Source: Pseudomonas azotoformans (GTDB lineage Bacteria; Pseudomonadota; Gammaproteobacteria; Pseudomonadales; Pseudomonadaceae). Taken from it: 64,000 nucleotides of DNA. The position numbers and the translations under genes were made by a program. Positions 16,209 to 26,554 of this stretch are shown here, piece after piece. The notes beneath the pieces are model-generated. The model ran no database searches. It was given only the letters and a program-made list of their open reading frames with translations, and was not told the DNA's origin. How positions within the stretch are numbered: the stretch's first letter is position 1; each line of letters opens with the position of its first letter. The stretch spans positions 1,054,001 to 1,118,000 of the forward strand of contig NZ_LT629702.1 of NCBI RefSeq assembly GCF_900103345.1, in the 5' to 3' direction.

Positions 16209-19200
16209 ATGGCGAAGAAACCCAACGCTGCCACCTTCATCAAAGACCCGCTCTGGTACAAGGACGCGGTGATCTACCAGGTTCACGTCAAATCCTATTT
16301 CGACTCCAACAATGACGGTATCGGTGACTTTCCCGGCCTGATCGCCAAGCTCGATTACATCGCCGACCTCGGCGTCAACACTATCTGGCTGCTGCCGTTC
16401 TACCCCTCGCCACGCCGCGACGATGGCTACGACATCGCTGAATACCGAGGCGTACACAGTGACTACGGCACCATGGCCGACGCCAAGCGCTTTATTGCCG
16501 AGGCACACAAGCGTGGTCTGCGGGTGATCACCGAACTGGTGATCAACCATACCTCCGACCAGCACCCCTGGTTCCAGCGGGCACGCAAGGCCAAGCCCGG
16601 TTCGGCGGCGCGGGACTTCTACGTGTGGTCGGATGACGACCAGAAATACGACGGCACGCGCATCATCTTCCTCGATACCGAGAAGTCCAACTGGACCTGG
16701 GACCCGGTCGCCGGCCAGTACTTCTGGCACCGTTTCTACTCGCACCAGCCCGACCTCAACTTTGACAACCCGCAGGTCATGAAAGCCGTGCTGTCGGTGA
16801 TGCGTTACTGGCTGGACATGGGCATCGACGGCCTGCGCCTGGACGCGATCCCCTATTTGATCGAGCGCGATGGCACCAACAACGAAAACCTGCCTGAGAC
16901 TCACAACGTGCTCAAGCAGATCCGCGCCGAGATCGACGCCCATTACCCCGACCGAATGCTGCTCGCTGAAGCAAACCAGTGGCCGGAAGACACACAGCTG
17001 TACTTCGGTGACAAAAAGGGCGACGACGGCGACGAGTGCCACATGGCTTTCCACTTTCCGCTGATGCCGCGCATGTACATGGCCCTGGCCCAGGAAGATC
17101 GCTTCCCGATCACCGATATTTTGCGCCAGACTCCGGAGATTCCCGCCAATTGCCAGTGGGCCATCTTCCTGCGCAACCATGATGAACTGACCCTGGAAAT
17201 GGTCACCGACAAAGAGCGCGACTACCTGTGGAACTACTACGCCGCCGACCGGCGCGCGCGGATCAACCTGGGTATTCGCCGGCGTCTTGCGCCGCTGATG
17301 GAGCGTGATCGTCGTCGTGTGGAGTTGCTCAACAGCCTGCTGCTGTCGATGCCCGGTACGCCGACCCTGTATTACGGCGATGAAATCGGCATGGGCGACA
17401 ACATCTACCTGGGTGACCGCGATGGCGTGCGCACGCCGATGCAATGGTCCATCGACCGCAACGGCGGCTTCTCCCGCGCCGATCCGGCCAGCCTGGTGCT
17501 GCCGCCGATCATGGACCCGCAATATGGCTATCAGTCGGTCAATGTGGAGACCCAGGCCCAGGACCCGCATTCACTGCTGAACTGGACCCGGCGCATGTTG
17601 GCGGTGCGCAAGCAGTCCAAGGCGTTTGGCCGGGGTAGCTTGAAGATGCTCTCGCCGAGCAACCGGCGCATCCTGGCCTATACCCGCGAATTCATCGGTG
17701 AGGACGGGCGCAACGAGATCATCTTGTGCGTGGCCAACGTGTCGCGCAGTGCCCAGGCGGCGGAACTGGATCTGTCGGCGTTTGCCGGCATGGTGCCGGT
17801 GGAAATGCTTGGCGGTAATGCGTTCCCGCCCATCGGCCAGCTGAATTTCCTGCTGACCCTGGCGCCCTACGGCTTCTATTGGTTTGTGCTGGCGCCGGAA
17901 AACCAGATGCCCAGCTGGCATGTGGAACCGGCCCAGAGCATGCCGGACTTCACCACATTGGTATTGAAAAAACGCATGGAAGAATTGTTGGAAGAGCCTT
18001 GCCGAGCGTCCCTGGAACAGACCGCTCTGCCGGCGTGGTTGCCCAAGCGCCGCTGGTTCGCTGGCAAGGACACGGCCATCGACAGCGTGCGCATTGCCTA
18101 CGGCGTGCGCTTTGGAGACCCGCAGCATCCGGTGTTGCTCAGTGAAGTCGAGGTGACGGCCGCAGGCCAGGTCAGCCGTTACCAGTTGCCGTTCGGTTTC
18201 CTCGGTGAAGACCAGTTCACCAGCGCCTTGCCCCAACAATTGGCGTTGGCCCGTGTACGCCGGGTGCGCCAGGTGGGGTTGGTGACCGACGCCTTCAGCC
18301 TTGAACACTTCATCCGTGCGGTGATCCAGGGCTTGCAGGCGCGCACCGTGCTTGAGACTGGCGACGGCGAGCTGCGCTTTGCGGCCACACCGCATTTGGC
18401 CAAGCTGCAACTGACAGATGAGTCCGAGGTGCGTTACTTGTCGGCCGAGCAGTCCAACAGCTCGGTGGTGGTGGGCGAAAGCCTGGTGCTCAAGCTGATC
18501 CGCAAAGTTGCCTCCGGCGTGCACCCGGAACTGGAGATGAGTGCTTATCTGACAGCTGCGGGCTACCCGAACATCTCGCCGCTGCTGGGGGCGATGGTGC
18601 GCCACGACGCCGAGGGCCAGGACAACCTGCTGATGATTGCCCAGGGCTACCTGAGCAACCAGGGCGACGCCTGGAGCTGGACCCAGAACAACCTGGAGCG
18701 GGCGATCCGCGACGAACTGGCCGAGGCCATTTCCGAGCAGGAACAACACTACAACGCCCTGGGCGAGCTGGCGGATTTTGCCGGCTTGCTCGGCCAGCGC
18801 CTCGGCGAAATGCACCAGGTGCTCGGTGCAAAAACCACCGACAAGGCCTTCAAACCCGAAACCGCCACCGCCAAGGACACCCAGGCCTGGGCCAAGGACG
18901 TCGGCGCACAACTTGACCGTGCGCTGCACTTGCTCAAACTTCATCAAAGCCAGTTGAACCCGGCGGATCAAGCGCTGGTCAGTGATTTGCTGGCACAGAA
19001 AAAAGCCATCGCCAGCCATGTACAGGCTTTGGCGAAAGCCACGGCGGGCGGGTTGCGCATCCGCGTGCATGGTGACTTGCACCTGGGCCAGGTGCTGGTG
19101 GTGAAGGGCGATGCTTACCTGATCGACTTCGAAGGGGAGCCGGCGCGGCCGTTGCATGAGCGACGTGGCAAGCACAGTCCGTACAAAGATGTGAGCGGCG

Positions 19201-19556
19201 TATTGCGCTCCTTCGACTATGCGGCAGCAATGGCCTTGAATGTTCAAGGGGTGGATCACTCGCCCGAGGCGGACCAGGCGCGCAGACGCGTGACAGAGCG
19301 TTACCTCAAGGAAGCACGCCAGGCCTTTATCCGGGCTTATCAGGCGGCGACGGCTACACTGGCGCATGACTGGCAGGATGCCAAAGGCCAGGACGCCGCG
19401 CTGACGTTGTTCAGCCTGGAGAAGGCCGCGTACGAAGTGGCTTACGAAGCGGAAAACCGCCCGACCTGGTTGCCGGTGCCCCTGCGAGGGTTGCACGGCC
19501 TGTTGAGCGGTATCGCACCTATATCGAACACTGCACGCGGTGGGGAGACGTCATGA
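16209..19556 (+). CDS. treS: Trehalose synthase - maltokinase fusion (TreS/Pep2)
   Basis: 1115-residue fusion. The first ~550 residues are a GH13 trehalose synthase interconverting trehalose and maltose: [30 protein letters not shown], nucleophile near Asp212 in [21 protein letters not shown], and [13 protein letters not shown]. From about residue 595 a maltokinase domain begins ([15 protein letters not shown]) with the kinase-like HGDLHLGQ near 954 and metal-binding IDFEGEP, making maltose-1-phosphate for GlgE. The ATG at 16209 with an AGGAG site is chosen; an in-frame start 42 codons upstream lies inside glgE. Its stop overlaps the glgB start (ATGA). Confidence 0.96.
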   Translation: MAKKPNAATFIKDPLWYKDAVIYQVHVKSYFDSNNDGIGDFPGLIAKLDYIADLGVNTIWLLPFYPSPRRDDGYDIAEYRGVHSDYGTMADAKRFIAEAHKRGLRVITELVINHTSDQHPWFQRARKAKPGSAARDFYVWSDDDQKYDGTRIIFLDTEKSNWTWDPVAGQYFWHRFYSHQPDLNFDNPQVMKAVLSVMRYWLDMGIDGLRLDAIPYLIERDGTNNENLPETHNVLKQIRAEIDAHYPDRMLLAEANQWPEDTQLYFGDKKGDDGDECHMAFHFPLMPRMYMALAQEDRFPITDILRQTPEIPANCQWAIFLRNHDELTLEMVTDKERDYLWNYYAADRRARINLGIRRRLAPLMERDRRRVELLNSLLLSMPGTPTLYYGDEIGMGDNIYLGDRDGVRTPMQWSIDRNGGFSRADPASLVLPPIMDPQYGYQSVNVETQAQDPHSLLNWTRRMLAVRKQSKAFGRGSLKMLSPSNRRILAYTREFIGEDGRNEIILCVANVSRSAQAAELDLSAFAGMVPVEMLGGNAFPPIGQLNFLLTLAPYGFYWFVLAPENQMPSWHVEPAQSMPDFTTLVLKKRMEELLEEPCRASLEQTALPAWLPKRRWFAGKDTAIDSVRIAYGVRFGDPQHPVLLSEVEVTAAGQVSRYQLPFGFLGEDQFTSALPQQLALARVRRVRQVGLVTDAFSLEHFIRAVIQGLQARTVLETGDGELRFAATPHLAKLQLTDESEVRYLSAEQSNSSVVVGESLVLKLIRKVASGVHPELEMSAYLTAAGYPNISPLLGAMVRHDAEGQDNLLMIAQGYLSNQGDAWSWTQNNLERAIRDELAEAISEQEQHYNALGELADFAGLLGQRLGEMHQVLGAKTTDKAFKPETATAKDTQAWAKDVGAQLDRALHLLKLHQSQLNPADQALVSDLLAQKKAIASHVQALAKATAGGLRIRVHGDLHLGQVLVVKGDAYLIDFEGEPARPLHERRGKHSPYKDVSGVLRSFDYAAAMALNVQGVDHSPEADQARRRVTERYLKEARQAFIRAYQAATATLAHDWQDAKGQDAALTLFSLEKAAYEVAYEAENRPTWLPVPLRGLHGLLSGIAPISNTARGGETS

Positions 19557-21790
19557 GCTATACACATAAAGAACCGCTGCAACCGAAACTGACTGCATTG
19601 CCGGCGTCCAAGGACGTCGAAGCGCTGGTCCGCGCCGAACACCACGACCCGTTCTCGATTCTCGGGCCACACGATGATGATCACGGCGGCCATTTTATCC
19701 GTGCATTCCTGCCCGAGGCTTTGAGTGCGCAGGTGCTGGCACGCGACGGCGGCGAGACGCTGGGCAGCCTGGACGCGAGCCAAGTGCCGGGCCTGTTTGT
19801 CGGCCAGTTCAAGACCCGTCAGCCGTACCTGTTGAAAATCCAGTGGGCCGGTGGTGAGCAAATCACCGAAGACCCGTACAGCTTCCAGCAACTGCTGCTG
19901 GGTGAAATGGACCTGTACCTGTTCGCCGAAGGTAATCACCGCGACCTTGGTAATTGCCTGGGCGCCCAGGTGACCAGCGTCGATGGCGTGGCGGGCGTGC
20001 GCTTTGCCGTGTGGGCACCGAATGCGCGGCGGGTGTCGGTGGTGGGCGACTTCAATATCTGGGACGGTCGGCGTCATCCGATGCGCTTGCGCCATCCTTC
20101 CGGCGTCTGGGAGATCTTCATCCCACGCCTGCAACCGGGTGCGGCCTACAAGTACGAAATTCTCGGTGCCCATGGGATCCTGCCGCTCAAGGCCGACCCA
20201 GTGGCGCTGGCCACCCAGTTGCCGCCAGACACTGCCTCCAAGGTGGCCGAACCGTTGCAGGTGGACTGGCAGGATCATGAATGGATGCAGGCGCGGGTCG
20301 ACAAGCAGAAGGCCACCGCGCCGTTGTCGATCTATGAGCTGCACGTGGGCTCCTGGCAGTGCGAATTGGACGAGGCGGGCGAAGTGGCCCGGCAATACAA
20401 CTGGCGTGAGCTGGCCGAACGCCTGATTCCCTATGTGCAGCAACTGGGTTTCACCCACGTCGAGTTGATGCCGATCATGGAGCATCCGTTCGGCGGCTCC
20501 TGGGGCTACCAGGCGTTGTCACAATTTGCTCCCACGGCGCGGTTCGGTTCGCCGCAGGATTTCGCCTACTTCGTCAATGCGCTGCACCAGGCCGATATCG
20601 GTGTGATCCTCGACTGGGTGCCGGCGCATTTTCCTACCGATACCCACGGCCTGGCGCAATTCGACGGCACTGCGCTGTACGAATACGCCAACCCGCTGGA
20701 AGGCTTCCACCAGGATTGGGACACGCTGATCTACAACCTGGGCCGCACCGAGGTGCACGGCTTCATGCTGGCTTCGGCGCTGCACTGGCTCAAGCATTTC
20801 CACATTGACGGGTTGCGCGTGGATGCCGTGGCGTCGATGCTCTACCGCGACTATTCGCGCAAGGCCGGCGAATGGGTGCCGAACCGCCATGGCGGCCGTG
20901 AGAATCTCGAAGCCATCGACTTCCTGCGCCATTTGAACGACGTGGTGGCCCAGGAAGCGCCGGGTGCGTTGGTGATTGCCGAGGAATCCACCGCCTGGCC
21001 GGGCGTGAGCCAGCCGACCCAACAGGGCGGGCTGGGCTTCAACTACAAATGGAACATGGGCTGGATGCACGACTCACTGCACTACATCCAGCAGGACCCG
21101 GTGTACCGTGCCCACCATCACAACGAACTGAGTTTCGGCCTGGTGTATGCCTGGTCCGAGCGGTTCATCCTGCCGATCTCCCATGACGAAGTGGTGCATG
21201 GCAAGCACTCGCTGATCGACAAGATGCCCGGCGACCGCTGGCAGAAATTCGCCAACCTGCGCGCCTACCTGGCGTTCATGTGGATGCATCCCGGTAAGAA
21301 ACTGCTGTTCATGGGCTGCGAGTTCGGCCAATGGCGCGAGTGGAACCATGACCAGCAATTGGACTGGTACTTGTTGCAATACGCCGAGCACAAAGGCGTG
21401 CAAAAGCTGGTGGGCGACTTGAACCGGCTGTACCGCGAAGAGCCGGCCTTGCATGAACAGGACGACGCACCCCAGGGCTTCCAGTGGCTGATCGGCGATG
21501 ACGCGATCAATAGCGTCTATGCCTGGCTGCGCTGGAGCAAGGACGGCAAGCCGGTGCTGGTGGTGGCCAACTTCACCCCGGTGCCGCGTGAGGGTTATGC
21601 CGTCGGTGTACCTTTTGCCGGGCGCTGGAGCGAAGTGATCAACAGTGACGCCGATATGTACGCAGGTTCCAATTACGGTAATGGGGGCGAGGTGTTCACC
21701 CAGGATGAACCCCGTCATGGTCAAGCGGTGTCGCTGGCGCTGAATCTGCCACCCCTTGGCGTGTTGATTCTGCGTCCGGAAGCGCTTTAA
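19553..21790 (+). CDS. glgB: 1,4-alpha-glucan branching enzyme GlgB
   Basis: 745 residues, typical for the long form with an extra N-terminal beta domain. Residues ~130-220 are the CBM48-like module ([21 protein letters not shown]). The barrel carries [24 protein letters not shown], nucleophile Asp424 in [15 protein letters not shown], acid Glu477 in IAEESTAWP and [10 protein letters not shown]. The Asp-Glu spacing (53) equals that of E. coli GlgB. It introduces alpha-1,6 branches into the glucan made by GlgE and is translationally coupled to the TreS-maltokinase gene. Confidence 0.97.
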   Translation: MSYTHKEPLQPKLTALPASKDVEALVRAEHHDPFSILGPHDDDHGGHFIRAFLPEALSAQVLARDGGETLGSLDASQVPGLFVGQFKTRQPYLLKIQWAGGEQITEDPYSFQQLLLGEMDLYLFAEGNHRDLGNCLGAQVTSVDGVAGVRFAVWAPNARRVSVVGDFNIWDGRRHPMRLRHPSGVWEIFIPRLQPGAAYKYEILGAHGILPLKADPVALATQLPPDTASKVAEPLQVDWQDHEWMQARVDKQKATAPLSIYELHVGSWQCELDEAGEVARQYNWRELAERLIPYVQQLGFTHVELMPIMEHPFGGSWGYQALSQFAPTARFGSPQDFAYFVNALHQADIGVILDWVPAHFPTDTHGLAQFDGTALYEYANPLEGFHQDWDTLIYNLGRTEVHGFMLASALHWLKHFHIDGLRVDAVASMLYRDYSRKAGEWVPNRHGGRENLEAIDFLRHLNDVVAQEAPGALVIAEESTAWPGVSQPTQQGGLGFNYKWNMGWMHDSLHYIQQDPVYRAHHHNELSFGLVYAWSERFILPISHDEVVHGKHSLIDKMPGDRWQKFANLRAYLAFMWMHPGKKLLFMGCEFGQWREWNHDQQLDWYLLQYAEHKGVQKLVGDLNRLYREEPALHEQDDAPQGFQWLIGDDAINSVYAWLRWSKDGKPVLVVANFTPVPREGYAVGVPFAGRWSEVINSDADMYAGSNYGNGGEVFTQDEPRHGQAVSLALNLPPLGVLILRPEAL

Positions 21791-21841
21791 AGGCTCTACT
21801 GTGCTGGATTCTGTTGTCCACGCTGCTGGCAGGGTGCCACA

Positions 21842-23008
21842 ATGGCGCCTTTGTCGCAGCAGTCGAATCAGGCGAATTTCATGAATGGCCTTGGGCGTGG
21901 GCAGGACCAGGATTGCTTTATAGAGGAGCAGGTGCGAACCGATCGTTTGCACCAGCTGTTCCGGCAGTCATTTGCCGCCATCTTCGGCAGCTACTTGGGC
22001 GCCATGATGCTCTGCTGGCTGTGTTGGGACCGGTTTGATCATCAAGTCATGCTGATCTGGCTATTGACGCTGGCAGCCTCGACGTTGCTGCGACTGCAGA
22101 TGTTCATGGAGTGGTTTCGTTGCCCCAACGCCGAGCGCACCCCGGATCGCTGGGAGCGCCGCTACTGGACCACGCTGATGCTGTCGGCCGGTATCTGGGG
22201 CTTTGGCGCATTGGCGGTGATGCCCACCGATGACCGGCTCTCCCAGGCGCTGGTGATGCTGTTCACCGTGGGCATGTCGGTGAGTGCAGTGTCGTGTTAC
22301 TCGGCCTATCGCTATATGACGCTGGGGTCCATGGGCCTGGTTTTACTGCCATGTACCCTATGGTTGCTGTTCCAGCCTTCCTCGATGCAAGTGGGCGTGG
22401 CCGTCGCGGTACTGGTGTTTTCCACCTTTGTGGTGAGCGCCACGCGCAAGTTGTCCGATGCCCTGGAGAAAGCCTTTCGCCTGACCCGGCAAATGGAGCG
22501 TGCCCACAACATTTCCACTCGCGCCGCACAGACCGATGAACTCACCGGCCTGATGAATCGCCGCGCCTTTTTCGAGCATGCCCAGGTGTTGTACGAACAA
22601 TGCCGCCACAATCGTCAGCCGCTGTGTGCGCTGATGATGGACATGGACCACTTCAAGGAAATCAACGACACCTACGGCCACCAGGCCGGTGACCAGGTGT
22701 TGCGCCAGATTGGCGGGGTGATCAGCGCATCGTTCCGCCAGGCCGATGTGTACGGCCGCCTGGGTGGCGAAGAGTTTGCGGTGTTGCTGCCCAACACTTC
22801 GCTGGAAACCGCACGGGTTATCGCTGAACAATTGATCAAGGCGATCTCCGGCCTGTCCTCCGCGCCGGTGCATGGGTTGACGGCCAGCCTCGGTGTTGCG
22901 TCCACCCACACTCAGGATCAAGACCTGCACGGCCTGATGAATACGGCTGACAAGGCGCTGTATCGCGCCAAGGCCCAGGGCCGCAATCAGGTGGCGGTGG
23001 CGGAGTAA
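21842..23008 (+). CDS. Membrane diguanylate cyclase (GGDEF domain)
   Basis: 388 residues. The N-terminal ~180 residues have about six hydrophobic helices (for example SYLGAMMLCWLCW, VMLIWLLTLAAS, VAVAVLVFSTFVVSA) with no named sensor domain I recognise. The C-terminal GGDEF domain has TDELTGLMNRRAFFEHA, MDMDHFKEINDTYGHQAGD and an intact active site GGEEF near residue 308, preceded by the inhibitory-site RQAD. It should synthesise c-di-GMP. The start is uncertain: the ATG at 21842 has AGGGTG nearby, while a second ATG at 21881 has AGGCGA. It follows glgB in the same direction. Confidence 0.88.
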   Translation: MAPLSQQSNQANFMNGLGRGQDQDCFIEEQVRTDRLHQLFRQSFAAIFGSYLGAMMLCWLCWDRFDHQVMLIWLLTLAASTLLRLQMFMEWFRCPNAERTPDRWERRYWTTLMLSAGIWGFGALAVMPTDDRLSQALVMLFTVGMSVSAVSCYSAYRYMTLGSMGLVLLPCTLWLLFQPSSMQVGVAVAVLVFSTFVVSATRKLSDALEKAFRLTRQMERAHNISTRAAQTDELTGLMNRRAFFEHAQVLYEQCRHNRQPLCALMMDMDHFKEINDTYGHQAGDQVLRQIGGVISASFRQADVYGRLGGEEFAVLLPNTSLETARVIAEQLIKAISGLSSAPVHGLTASLGVASTHTQDQDLHGLMNTADKALYRAKAQGRNQVAVAE

Positions 23009-23042
23009 GACTTCAAATTGTGGCCGGCCGGCTTCCTTGGCA

Positions 23043-23278
23043 ACCAGGCCTGTGTGGTAAACAGGCTTGCTGTGGTGAGCGGGCTTGCTGCGGTGAGCGG
23101 GCTTGCTGTGGTGAACAGGCTTTTTGTGGTGAGCGGGCTTGCCCCGCGTTGGGCTGCGCAGCAGCCCCAATCCTAACACCTCGGTCTACCTGAAACAGCG
23201 ATGTGGCCCTGAGAGAGGGAGCCGCTTCGCGCCCCAGCGCGGGGCAAGCCCGCTCACCACAGGAGCCCGCGTTCACCA
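23043..23278. repeat. REP array: 18-bp tandem arms plus REPIN type B
   Basis: Four clear consecutive 18-base units (23061-23132), such as gcgggcttgctgtggtga and acaggcttgctgtggtga, lead into the arm of a type B REPIN (23133 onward) whose other arm ends near 23262, followed by a partial arm to about 23278. A weaker unit occupies 23043-23060. The array fills the gap between the diguanylate cyclase and the convergent histidine kinase gene. Confidence 0.85.
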
Positions 23279-23288
23279 CGGATGTTCG

Positions 23289-25469
23289 CTAGGGCATCGC
23301 CTTTGTCAGTGCCCGCGCCACCTGATCGGCCGAGTAGGGCTTGGCCAGGAACTCGAACCCTTCGTAGCCGCTGTCGGCCAGCTCTTCGCTGTAGCCGGAA
23401 GTCAGCACCACCGGCAAGTCCGGGCGCCGCTGACGCAGTACCTTGGCCATGGCCACGCCGGTCATGCCGGGCATCACCACATCCGAAAACACCCCATCGA
23501 AGGCCCGGGCGTCGGCACCGGCCAGCGCGAGGGCCTGTTCGGCATCGGTGGCCCACGTGGTTTGGTAGCCCAGGTCCTGAAGGATCTGGTTGGCGAAGCG
23601 GCCCACTTCCAGGTTGTCCTCCACGATGAGGATATGGCGCTGCGCTGCGGTGTGGACCGGCGCAAGATCCTCCTGCTGCTGCACGTCGGGCATTGCTTGC
23701 GGGGCCACTTCCGGCAGGTACAACGTAAACACCGTGCCCTGGCCCACGCGGCTGGACACGTCGACGTTGCCACCGGACTGCTTGGCAAACCCGAACACCT
23801 GGGACAAGCCCAGACCAGTGCCTTTGCCGACCGCCTTGGTGGTAAAGAACGGCTCGAAAATGCGCTCGAAGGTATCGCCCGGAATACCGCTGCCGGTGTC
23901 GGTCAGGGAGACGCTGACAAATGGCTGGAGTGCCTGCGCATCGCCGCGGATGCACGGCAGTGCGTCGAGCGTGGCGACGCGCAGGGTCAGGGTGCCCTGG
24001 CCGTCCATGGCATCCCGGGCGTTGAGGGCGATGTTGATCAGGGCGGTTTCAAACTGGCTGGAGTCAACCCGCACATGGCAGGGGCGCTCTGGCAATTGCA
24101 CCTGTACGCGGATGCGTGCGCCGGTGACGCTTTCGAGCATCTCGGCGATGTTCTTGACCCGCTGGCCCGCATCGAAGACTTCCGGGTTCAGCGGTTGGCG
24201 ACGGGCGAAGGCGAGCAACTGGCTGGTGAGCTTGCTGGCCCGTTCCACCGTATCGGACACCGCCCCCATGTAACGCTGGCGACGGTCTTCGGACAACCCC
24301 GGCTGGCGCAGGAAGTCCACCGAGGAGCGAATGATCGTCAACAGGTTGTTGAAGTCGTGGGCCACGCCGCCGGTCAATTGACCGATGGCTTCAAGTTTCT
24401 GCGACTGGTGCAACGCAGCTTCGGCCTGGGTGAGGGCAGCGGTGCGTTCCTGCACCCGTTGTTCCAGTGTGGCATTGAGTTCGGTGAAGGCTGCCAGGCC
24501 TTCGCGCACGGCGGCGTCAGCGCGCACGCGCTCGATGTGCGCCCAAGAGCGCTCGGTGACTTCGCCCACCAACGCCAGGTCGTAGGGTGACCAGACCCGA
24601 GGCGCTTTGTCATGCACGGCCATCAACGCCGTGAGACGGCCGTGCTTGATCAGCGGGAAACACACGGTGGCCAATGCGCCCAAGGCCTGATAGCTGGCGG
24701 CGTCTTCAGGCGTGAACTCGAGGCGATTGTCTTGCACCACCAGCGGCTCGCCAGCGCGCAGGCGCTGCACCGCCAAGGCGCCGAACGAGGCCAGGCTGTA
24801 ATGGCCGACGATGCTCGGCGAGCCGGGCGCTGCCCAGTTGCCGCGAATGGTAAAACCGTCTTCGTCGGCATCCATGTCGGCATAGGCGCAGTTGGAGACT
24901 TGCAGGTGCTCGGCCAGCAGGCGGGTGGTGGTGGCCATGATGTGTTCGGCATCGGTGGCGGTGGCGACCGCGTTGCCGATGGTGTCCAGGGCCGCCAGAC
25001 GCTGGGTGAGAAACACGGTGGTGGTGGTTTCGGTGACCGTGTCGAGCATGCCGACGATCTTGCCATTGGGGTCCCGGATCGGGCTGTAGCAGAACGTGAA
25101 ATACGCCTGTTCAGGCCCGGCACCACGCTCGATCACCAAGGGGAAGTTTTCGATGTAGGTCGCGTGCCCTTGGAAGGCCGCGTCGGCGATCGGGCTGACC
25201 TGGTCCCAGACTTCGTGCCAGGTTTCGCTGAAAGGGCGGCCCAATGCGTCGGGTTTATCGCCCAGGATCGGGATAAACGCGTCATTGTAGAGCGTGATCA
25301 ACTGCGGCCCCCAAATGATGGCCTGGGGGAAGCTTGAGGCAAAGCACAGTGCGGCTGTGGTCTTGAGCACATCCGGCCACTGTTCCAGCGGACCCAGGGG
25401 CGTACTCGCCCAATCATGCTGGCGCACCCGCTCAGCCATCTCGCTGCTGCTTTGCAGCCAATTCATCAT
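23289..25469 (-). CDS. Hybrid sensor histidine kinase (PAS-GAF-HisKA-HATPase-REC)
   Basis: 726-residue cytoplasmic kinase with no membrane helices. The N-terminal PAS-like part (LGPLEQWPDVLKTTA, LYNDAFIPILGDKPDALGRPF) is followed by a GAF-like domain (ATDAEHIMATTTRLLAEHL ... ATVCFPLIKHGRLTALMAVHD), a coiled coil, an H-box GGVAHDFNNLL with phospho-acceptor His371, ATPase motifs NIALNARDAM, DTGSGI and GTGLGLSQVFGF, and a C-terminal receiver with Asp663 in GVFSDVVMPGMTG. Signal unknown; PAS+GAF kinases of this layout are often light- or redox-related but no chromophore cysteine is evident. No response regulator partner is adjacent. Confidence 0.92.
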   Translation of the reverse strand: MMNWLQSSSEMAERVRQHDWASTPLGPLEQWPDVLKTTAALCFASSFPQAIIWGPQLITLYNDAFIPILGDKPDALGRPFSETWHEVWDQVSPIADAAFQGHATYIENFPLVIERGAGPEQAYFTFCYSPIRDPNGKIVGMLDTVTETTTTVFLTQRLAALDTIGNAVATATDAEHIMATTTRLLAEHLQVSNCAYADMDADEDGFTIRGNWAAPGSPSIVGHYSLASFGALAVQRLRAGEPLVVQDNRLEFTPEDAASYQALGALATVCFPLIKHGRLTALMAVHDKAPRVWSPYDLALVGEVTERSWAHIERVRADAAVREGLAAFTELNATLEQRVQERTAALTQAEAALHQSQKLEAIGQLTGGVAHDFNNLLTIIRSSVDFLRQPGLSEDRRQRYMGAVSDTVERASKLTSQLLAFARRQPLNPEVFDAGQRVKNIAEMLESVTGARIRVQVQLPERPCHVRVDSSQFETALINIALNARDAMDGQGTLTLRVATLDALPCIRGDAQALQPFVSVSLTDTGSGIPGDTFERIFEPFFTTKAVGKGTGLGLSQVFGFAKQSGGNVDVSSRVGQGTVFTLYLPEVAPQAMPDVQQQEDLAPVHTAAQRHILIVEDNLEVGRFANQILQDLGYQTTWATDAEQALALAGADARAFDGVFSDVVMPGMTGVAMAKVLRQRRPDLPVVLTSGYSEELADSGYEGFEFLAKPYSADQVARALTKAMP

Positions 25470-25621
25470 TGCAAGAACACCTTGTTTACCGCGGTCTGTT
25501 TAACGCCTGGAAGGGAGGGCCTGACAAGCAACAGACCGGAAAGCCCGCTGGCAGTTCAGCGGGATTATCGCGGTGATAGCAATTTGATGCACTATCCGTA
25601 TGGATAGATGTGCAAACCTGC

Positions 25622-26473
25622 TTATTGCGCGCCGAAAACCGCCGTCCAATAAATCCCCGCGTCACTCTTCGGGTCCATCGCATAGGCCGCGCCCAGCTCG
25701 CGGAACTGCGGGTTCATCAGGTTGGCGCAATGGCCCGGGCTGGCGAGCCAACCGTCGACCACCTTGCGTGGCGTGTCCAGGCCGGCGGCGATGTTTTCGC
25801 CGATGTTCTTCGCGATGTACCCGGCCAACTCCGCACGGTCGCCCGGTGTGCGGCCGTCGTGGTCGAGGTGGTCGAAGAAGTTGCCGTTGGCCATGTTGCG
25901 CGTGTGGCTGTTGGCGGCGCCGGCCAGGTCGTCATTCCACGACAACGGCGTGGTGGCGGTAAACGCCTGGGGGCCGCATTGCCGTGGCTGAGACCGCGCG
26001 GTGTTGATCAGGTTGAGCAGTTGCCTGCCTTCGGTCTGCCAGTCGCCCAGGCCACTGGTCAGCAGCGGGCGGGCGAGCACGATGCGCCAGTCCTGGCCGC
26101 TGTTGCTCACGCCGATATCGACGAATTGCGGGTCCAGCACCACGCGGCAGAAGCTTTCGCGCACGGCCTTCATCGCCGCCTGGGCATCCTTGGGCCCGGA
26201 CAGGCTGATGGCCTGCACGTTGACCATCGGATACGCGGCGCGTGCCAGCGCTTGCTGCAAGTCGCCCACATTGGTGGCCGGCAGCACCAGCCGTGTGTCG
26301 CTGGCCAGCGGTGGCAGTTCCTGGGAACCCTGGTCGCCGCAGCGCTGCACCTGGCTGCGGTATTGGTTGATCTGTTGCACCAACTGACTTTCTTCATTCG
26401 CCATCGCGCTGGCGCAGAACACCGTAGTGGCGGCCAGCGTCGTAAGACCCATCATCAATGACAGAACGCGCAT
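25622..26473 (-). CDS. Secreted CAP-domain (SCP/PR1-like) protein
   Basis: 283 residues. MRVLSLMMGLTTLAATTVFCASAMA is a signal peptide with predicted cleavage after Ala25. The C-terminal ~130 residues are a CAP domain: LLNLINTARSQPRQCG, LSWNDDLAGAANSHTRNMA, FDHLDHDGRTPGDRAELAGY, NIGENIAAG, WLASPGHCANLMNP. The preceding ~120 residues contain two cysteines and no recognised fold. CAP proteins bind lipids or act as peptidase-like scaffolds; no bacterial function is settled. I take the ATG at 26473, which directly gives the signal peptide, over the longer reading 20 codons upstream. Confidence 0.88.
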   Translation of the reverse strand: MRVLSLMMGLTTLAATTVFCASAMANEESQLVQQINQYRSQVQRCGDQGSQELPPLASDTRLVLPATNVGDLQQALARAAYPMVNVQAISLSGPKDAQAAMKAVRESFCRVVLDPQFVDIGVSNSGQDWRIVLARPLLTSGLGDWQTEGRQLLNLINTARSQPRQCGPQAFTATTPLSWNDDLAGAANSHTRNMANGNFFDHLDHDGRTPGDRAELAGYIAKNIGENIAAGLDTPRKVVDGWLASPGHCANLMNPQFRELGAAYAMDPKSDAGIYWTAVFGAQ

Positions 26474-26526
26474 GGACGTTACCCTTGAGCTTGAAAGTGC
26501 CCATGATGCGCGATGTAACCCGGTCT

Positions 26527-26550
26527 GGCGCAACGCCTTTTTTGTTTTTT
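26527..26550 (+). terminator. Terminator-like hairpin, plus orientation
   Basis: GGCG-CAA-CGCC is followed by six T, one G and seven T. It points along the plus strand although both flanking genes are on the minus strand, so it may stop antisense transcripts or be fortuitous. Confidence 0.35.
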
Positions 26551-26554
26551 TGCC

